Shown here piece after piece: positions 7,228-10,427 of a stretch of 10,427 nt of DNA. The stretch spans positions 1 through 10,427 of the forward strand of contig SLLJ01000294.1 in the NCBI GenBank assembly GCA_007134165.1, written 5' to 3'. Every line of letters starts with the position of its first letter. Positions within the stretch are counted from its first letter, which is position 1. The notes beneath the pieces are model-generated. The model was not told where the DNA came from. It did not search any database and saw only the letters and a list, made by a program, of their open reading frames with translations. The stretch comes from Nitriliruptoraceae bacterium (GTDB lineage Bacteria; Actinomycetota; Nitriliruptoria; Nitriliruptorales; Nitriliruptoraceae). The position numbers and the translations under genes were made by a program.

Positions 7228-8763
7228 TCAACCGCCGGCTCGTAGCCACACCTGCACACCGAGGCTCACGATCACGACCGCCACCAGCAGCGCCGCCCCG
7301 CCGAGGTTGTTGCGCAGCACCTCGCCTTCGCGGCCGCTGATGCCCGTGGCCGCCGTCCCGACCGACGCCACGGTCGGGGACAGGGCGTTGCCGATGTTGC
7401 CGCCTGCGGTCTGCCCGGTGAGGATCACGGCGGTGGCGACCCCGAGGACGACGGCGACTTCCGCCTGCAACGCGCTGAACAGCGCATTGGAAGCGGTGGT
7501 CGATCCGGTGATGACGGTGCCGAGCGCGCCCAGCGGCACCGACACCAGCACGAACGCCCGGCCAAGCCCTGCCGCCAGAACCTCGGCGACGATCCTGACC
7601 ATCCCCGACTCGCTCATCAAGGCCGCCAGCACGGTCAGCCCGAGGATCGACGGCGCCACCTTGCGGCAGCGGCCACCCCACCCACGCAACGCCTCGCGGG
7701 TGCGACCTTCGGGCCACCACCCGCGGCGGTGGTAGACGCTCACCGCTGCCACCGCAGCGAGCAGCAGGTAGGGCAGCGGGTGCAGCAGCGGGCGGAACAC
7801 CGGGGTCACCGCCGACGCCTGCGTCGCGAACCCGAAGGCCGCGTCGACGCCGGGCAGCACCGGGGCGACCGGCGGTACGCGCTCGAACACCGCCCGCACC
7901 ACCGGTACCGCGAACCCGATCACGGCCGTGACGGTCAGCACGACGTAGGGTGCGCCAGCGCGCAGCAGGTCGGCGCCCGCCGGACGTGTCACCCCCCGTC
8001 CGGGTAGCAGCCACCACGCGGCCAGCAACCCCGCGAGTCCGGCGGTCGTGGACCCGATCGCCGGCTGCACGGTCACGACCCCGATCAGCACCGCCCCCAT
8101 GATCCCACCCAGCGCCAGCGCCCGCCAGCGGTCGCCGGGTGCCCGCTCCCCGCGAGTCAGCACCAGCAGCCCGGACACCACCGCGCTGATCGCGAGCACC
8201 ACACCGGCGCGCAGGGCGAAGTCCTCCGCCTCGGGCCCGGTCAACCCAGCGGTGGCCTCGGCCATGAAGTAGCTCGATCCCATCGACCCGAAGGTCACCG
8301 ACCACTGGTAGCCGATCAGGCAGGCGGCGACCGCCGTGACCGGGGTCATCCCCCGACGCACCAGCAGCGGCGCAGCCATCGCGATCGGGGCACCGAACCC
8401 GGCGGCCCCCTGGAGGAAGGACGGCAGCACGAAGGCCAGCAGCAGCAGCCGGCGGCCTTCGGTGGGCGCCAGGGTGTCGGCGGCGCCGGCGAGTTGATCC
8501 AACGAGCCGGACCGGTCGAGCAGTTCGTAGAGCAGCAGCGCCGGGAGCACGATCAGCAGGATCCACGTGCCGGTCCATACCCCTCGGGTGACCACCACCG
8601 CCAACTCGACGGCGTCGAGCCCGAACAGCACCACACCGAGCACCGCAGCCACCCCGGAGGCGATCCACGCCGAACGGGTCACCGGGGCCGAGCCAAGCAC
8701 CAGGACCGTGAGCAGCACGATCGGCCCGATGGCGGCCAGGGCCGCCCAAGCCGGGGCGTTCAT
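7228..8763 (-). CDS. L-lactate permease (LctP) family transporter
   Basis: This 511-residue integral membrane protein has about 12-14 hydrophobic segments. The family hallmark FLQGAAGFGAPIAMAAPLL lies near residues 116-134, followed by IGYQWSVTFGSMG, as in LldP/GlcA carriers (E. coli about 550 residues). The C-terminal part carries TGSTTASNALFSALQ, GGNIGNALSPTVASVG and ATGISGREGEVLR, matching the conserved end of the family. Known members move lactate or glycolate by proton symport across the cytoplasmic membrane. The ATG at 8763 overlaps the stop of the regulator gene (ATGA), so translation is coupled and no separate ribosome binding site is needed. Next to glycosidases and Entner-Doudoroff enzymes it may carry a sugar acid or another hydroxy-acid, or export an end product; this is inference from context. 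The family call is firm, the substrate is not. Confidence 0.88.
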   Translation of the reverse strand: MNAPAWAALAAIGPIVLLTVLVLGSAPVTRSAWIASGVAAVLGVVLFGLDAVELAVVVTRGVWTGTWILLIVLPALLLYELLDRSGSLDQLAGAADTLAPTEGRRLLLLAFVLPSFLQGAAGFGAPIAMAAPLLVRRGMTPVTAVAACLIGYQWSVTFGSMGSSYFMAEATAGLTGPEAEDFALRAGVVLAISAVVSGLLVLTRGERAPGDRWRALALGGIMGAVLIGVVTVQPAIGSTTAGLAGLLAAWWLLPGRGVTRPAGADLLRAGAPYVVLTVTAVIGFAVPVVRAVFERVPPVAPVLPGVDAAFGFATQASAVTPVFRPLLHPLPYLLLAAVAAVSVYHRRGWWPEGRTREALRGWGGRCRKVAPSILGLTVLAALMSESGMVRIVAEVLAAGLGRAFVLVSVPLGALGTVITGSTTASNALFSALQAEVAVVLGVATAVILTGQTAGGNIGNALSPTVASVGTAATGISGREGEVLRNNLGGAALLVAVVIVSLGVQVWLRAGG

Positions 8764-9545
8764 GCGCGGCGGGCCACGGCCGGGTCGGGCACCTCGGAGG
8801 CCGCAAAGTCCCCGGACCCGTCAGGGTCAGGGGGAGCCGCATCCTCCCCATCGGCGCGGGACTCGTCACCGTCCATGGCTGCCGCCGCATCCATCTGCGC
8901 CCGCAGCACCCCGAGGGTGTCCAACACGTGTTTGGTGCCGAGTGCCGCGGCCCGATCGCCGTCTTGCTCGCGGATGGCGTCGACGATCTCGAGGTGTTCT
9001 TCGACCGAATGGCGCGTGCGTCGCGGCGGCGCCTCGGAGAAGTACCACTGGACCCGCAGGCGCAGCCCCTTGAGCGTCGCCATCAGCACGTCGTTGCCGG
9101 CCGCCACGACCACGGCGTCGTGGAATCTCGAGTTCAGGGTGGCGAACCGCTTCGGCTCGTCGGCGGCGTCCTTGGCCGACCGCGCCAACGCATCGAGTTC
9201 CGCGACCTGCTCGTCGGTCCGGCGGCGGGCGGCAAGCCGGCAGGCCTGGGCCTCCAGCGGTGCGCGGACCTCGAACAACTCCTCGAGTTCCGCGGCGTGG
9301 CGCTGGCGCACATAGACGCCGTGGCGGGGACGGATCTCCACCCACCCGCTCGCGTCCAACGCACGCAACGCCTCGCGCACCGGGATCCGGCTCACCCCGA
9401 AATGCGCGGCGAGCTCGTCGGGGTGGATGCGAGCCCCCGGCTCCAGCGCACCGTTGAGGATCGCCTCCTCGATCGCAGCTCGGAGCTGCTCGCCGAGCGT
9501 CTCCGCCCCGCCGAGCTGCGGCAGCGCCGCCAGTGACTCGCTCAT
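8760..9545 (-). CDS. GntR-family transcriptional regulator, FadR subfamily (FCD domain)
   Basis: This 261-residue DNA-binding regulator most likely controls the surrounding locus in response to a small acid. The N-terminal winged helix-turn-helix covers about residues 15-80 (LEPGARIHPDELAAHFGVSR at 34-53, then IPVREALRALDASGWVEIRP and HGVYV). The C-terminal FCD domain (about 85-222) is helical and has the usual metal-binding histidines H142 (in SRFHDAV), H184 (in EEHLEIVDAI) and H206 (in TKHV). The usual Asp four residues before the first His is Asn138 here. Residues about 225-255 form an acidic Asp/Glu-rich tail beyond the normal FCD end. The ATG at 9545 has AGGAG five bases upstream. Its stop overlaps the lctP start, and many FadR-type regulators of hydroxy-acid uptake sit beside LctP genes. 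Autoregulation is plausible given repeats in its leader. Confidence 0.88.
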   Translation of the reverse strand: MSESLAALPQLGGAETLGEQLRAAIEEAILNGALEPGARIHPDELAAHFGVSRIPVREALRALDASGWVEIRPRHGVYVRQRHAAELEELFEVRAPLEAQACRLAARRRTDEQVAELDALARSAKDAADEPKRFATLNSRFHDAVVVAAGNDVLMATLKGLRLRVQWYFSEAPPRRTRHSVEEHLEIVDAIREQDGDRAAALGTKHVLDTLGVLRAQMDAAAAMDGDESRADGEDAAPPDPDGSGDFAASEVPDPAVARRA

Positions 9546-9559
9546 GGTTACTCCTGGCC

Positions 9560-9599
9560 TGCCGGCCCGCCGAGATCGCGCCTGGGGTGCCGGCCCGCC
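9560..9599. repeat. Two 12-base direct repeats in the gntR leader
   Basis: TGCCGGCCCGCC occurs at 9560-9571 and again at 9588-9599, a 28-base period, in the 81-base gap before gntR. Each copy includes the palindrome GCCGGC. They lie between a possible -10 and the start codon, where a bound protein would block transcription. In GC-rich DNA a chance repeat of this kind is possible. Confidence 0.4.
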
Positions 9600-9605
9600 A
9601 CCGGC

Positions 9606-9611
9606 ATCCTA
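9606..9611 (-). promoter_or_regulatory. Possible -10 element for gntR
   Basis: TAGGAT on the minus strand fits the actinobacterial TAnnnT -10 pattern, about 60 bases before the gntR ATG. No good -35 was found at the expected spacing, so the call is weak. If real it would give gntR-lctP and the genes beyond a promoter separate from the upstream GH31 gene. Confidence 0.3.
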
Positions 9612-9626
9612 CGGGCACCGGTCGCT

Positions 9627-10427
9627 TCAGCCACCGCCACGCAGGACCGCCCGCATCGATCCGGCCGCGGGTAACGGGACCTGGCACGTGGTTGTGTCGA
9701 TCCTCGGCGTCACCGGCACCCCGTCCACGGTGACCTCGGTGATGTGCACGCCGACGACCTCGAGGTCGACGTCGGTGTCGGCGCCCACCACCTCGACGTG
9801 CAGGTCATCACCATCGCGGTGCCAGCGGACCTCGCACGCCCGGTCGCGCTCAAGCAGCGCGGTTGCCGAACCATGCGCGCCGGGGCGGACCAGGGTGACG
9901 GTCAGCGGACCTTCGACCACCTCGCCGGTGTGCTGTCGCACCGGCGCCTGCACCACGGCATGGTCCTCGCGCAGGAACAGCGGGATGCGCGCGAGCGGCG
10001 CGACCACCTCCACGACGCGTGCGCCGGTGACCGGCTCGCGGGTCCAGAAGTCGGTCCACGTCCCGGGAGGCAGGTAGACCTGCCGGCGCTCTCCGGCATC
10101 CAGCATCGGCGCGACCAGCAACGCCGGCCCGAACAGGTAGGCGTCCTGCACGCGGGCCGCGAGCGGATCGTCGGGGAACTCCCAGACGTAGGGCCGGACC
10201 ACCGGCGCGCACGTCTGGCCGGCATCGACGGTGACCGCGTCGAGGTAGGGCAGCAGCCGGCTGCGCAGCTCGAGCGCTTCGCGCGCGAGCCGCTCGGCGC
10301 GTTCGCCATAGGCCCAGGGTTCCCGCGGCGGCATGCCGTGGGTCCGCACGTGCGACGAGAACACCCCGAGCTGCATCCACCGCACGTACAGCGCGTCGTC
10401 GGGCAGCCCCACGAACCCGCCGACGTC
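9627..10427 (-). CDS. Second GH31 alpha-glycosidase, C-terminal 266 residues (runs off the window)
   Basis: The frame is open from the last base of the window and stops at 9627, giving the final 266 residues of a second GH31 enzyme. It begins at DVGGF, equivalent to DIGGF in the complete GH31 protein at 4749-7160, then LYVRWMQLG and SSHVRTHG, the barrel end MPPREPWAYG, LRSRLLPYLDAV, and the C-terminal beta domains with FPDDPLAARVQDAYLFGPALLVAPML and QVYLPPGTWTDFW. Over the first 41 residues roughly two thirds match the complete copy, so the two are paralogues with related but not necessarily equal specificity. The catalytic Asp residues lie outside the window. Its stop is 81 bases before gntR; it may head the same transcript. 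An upstream start and any signal peptide cannot be judged. Confidence 0.88.
   Translation of the reverse strand, partial: DVGGFVGLPDDALYVRWMQLGVFSSHVRTHGMPPREPWAYGERAERLAREALELRSRLLPYLDAVTVDAGQTCAPVVRPYVWEFPDDPLAARVQDAYLFGPALLVAPMLDAGERRQVYLPPGTWTDFWTREPVTGARVVEVVAPLARIPLFLREDHAVVQAPVRQHTGEVVEGPLTVTLVRPGAHGSATALLERDRACEVRWHRDGDDLHVEVVGADTDVDLEVVGVHITEVTVDGVPVTPRIDTTTCQVPLPAAGSMRAVLRGGG

Noticed and set aside
7157..8890. 577-codon minus-strand frame overlapping lctP
   Set aside because: It is the +1 shadow of the lctP gene, Arg/Gly-rich and lacking motifs, whereas the 511-residue frame has all LctP signatures.
1..10427. CRISPR array, prophage or insertion sequence
   Set aside because: No regularly spaced repeat set, no transposase, integrase or phage protein, and no paired terminal inverted repeats were noticed.

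Overview
The window is about 70% GC with strongly G/C-ending codons. All recognisable genes lie on the minus strand, and start signals are actinobacterial in style (GTG starts, TGATG/ATGA overlaps, an A/G-rich Shine-Dalgarno). This suggests a high-GC actinobacterium; the sequence alone does not fix a lower taxon. Because everything is on the minus strand, transcription runs from base 10427 towards base 1.

Bases 10427 to 2705 hold a compact carbohydrate locus. In transcription order it contains: the 3' end of one GH31 alpha-glycosidase; an FCD-type GntR regulator; an L-lactate-permease-family transporter (4-nt overlap with the regulator); a complete YicI-like GH31 glycosidase; a short unrecognised 77-codon ORF; a KDPG aldolase-family protein; and a 2-keto-3-deoxygluconate kinase. 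The last two are the lower Entner-Doudoroff steps: the kinase makes KDPG, and the aldolase splits it to pyruvate and glyceraldehyde-3-phosphate. The simplest reading is that alpha-glycosides are cleaved by the GH31 enzymes, the sugar is converted by enzymes not visible here to 2-keto-3-deoxy-sugar acid, and a monocarboxylate or sugar acid moves through the LctP-type carrier under GntR control. The oxidising and dehydrating steps are missing from the window, so the substrate is open.

Bases 2704 to 1 look like a graveyard. After a low-complexity stretch with one doubtful 71-codon ORF comes a HepT-like toxin gene that has lost its catalytic C-terminus. It is joined at about base 1860 to a remnant of a phosphonate-type (PhnE) ABC permease. 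That permease reading frame looks like the tail of one phnE fused to most of a second, and both copies appear to lack the same conserved segment. It is coupled (TGATG) to a zinc alcohol dehydrogenase of the phosphonate-associated kind, which has one extra base near 631 and a truncated C-terminus. This part reads as a decayed phosphonate uptake/catabolism operon overwritten by a toxin-antitoxin fragment.

No rRNA, tRNA, CRISPR array, transposase or integrase was recognised. No wholly new system is evident; the most unusual points are the parallel phnE deletions, the hepT/phnE junction, and the incomplete GH31/LctP/Entner-Doudoroff locus.
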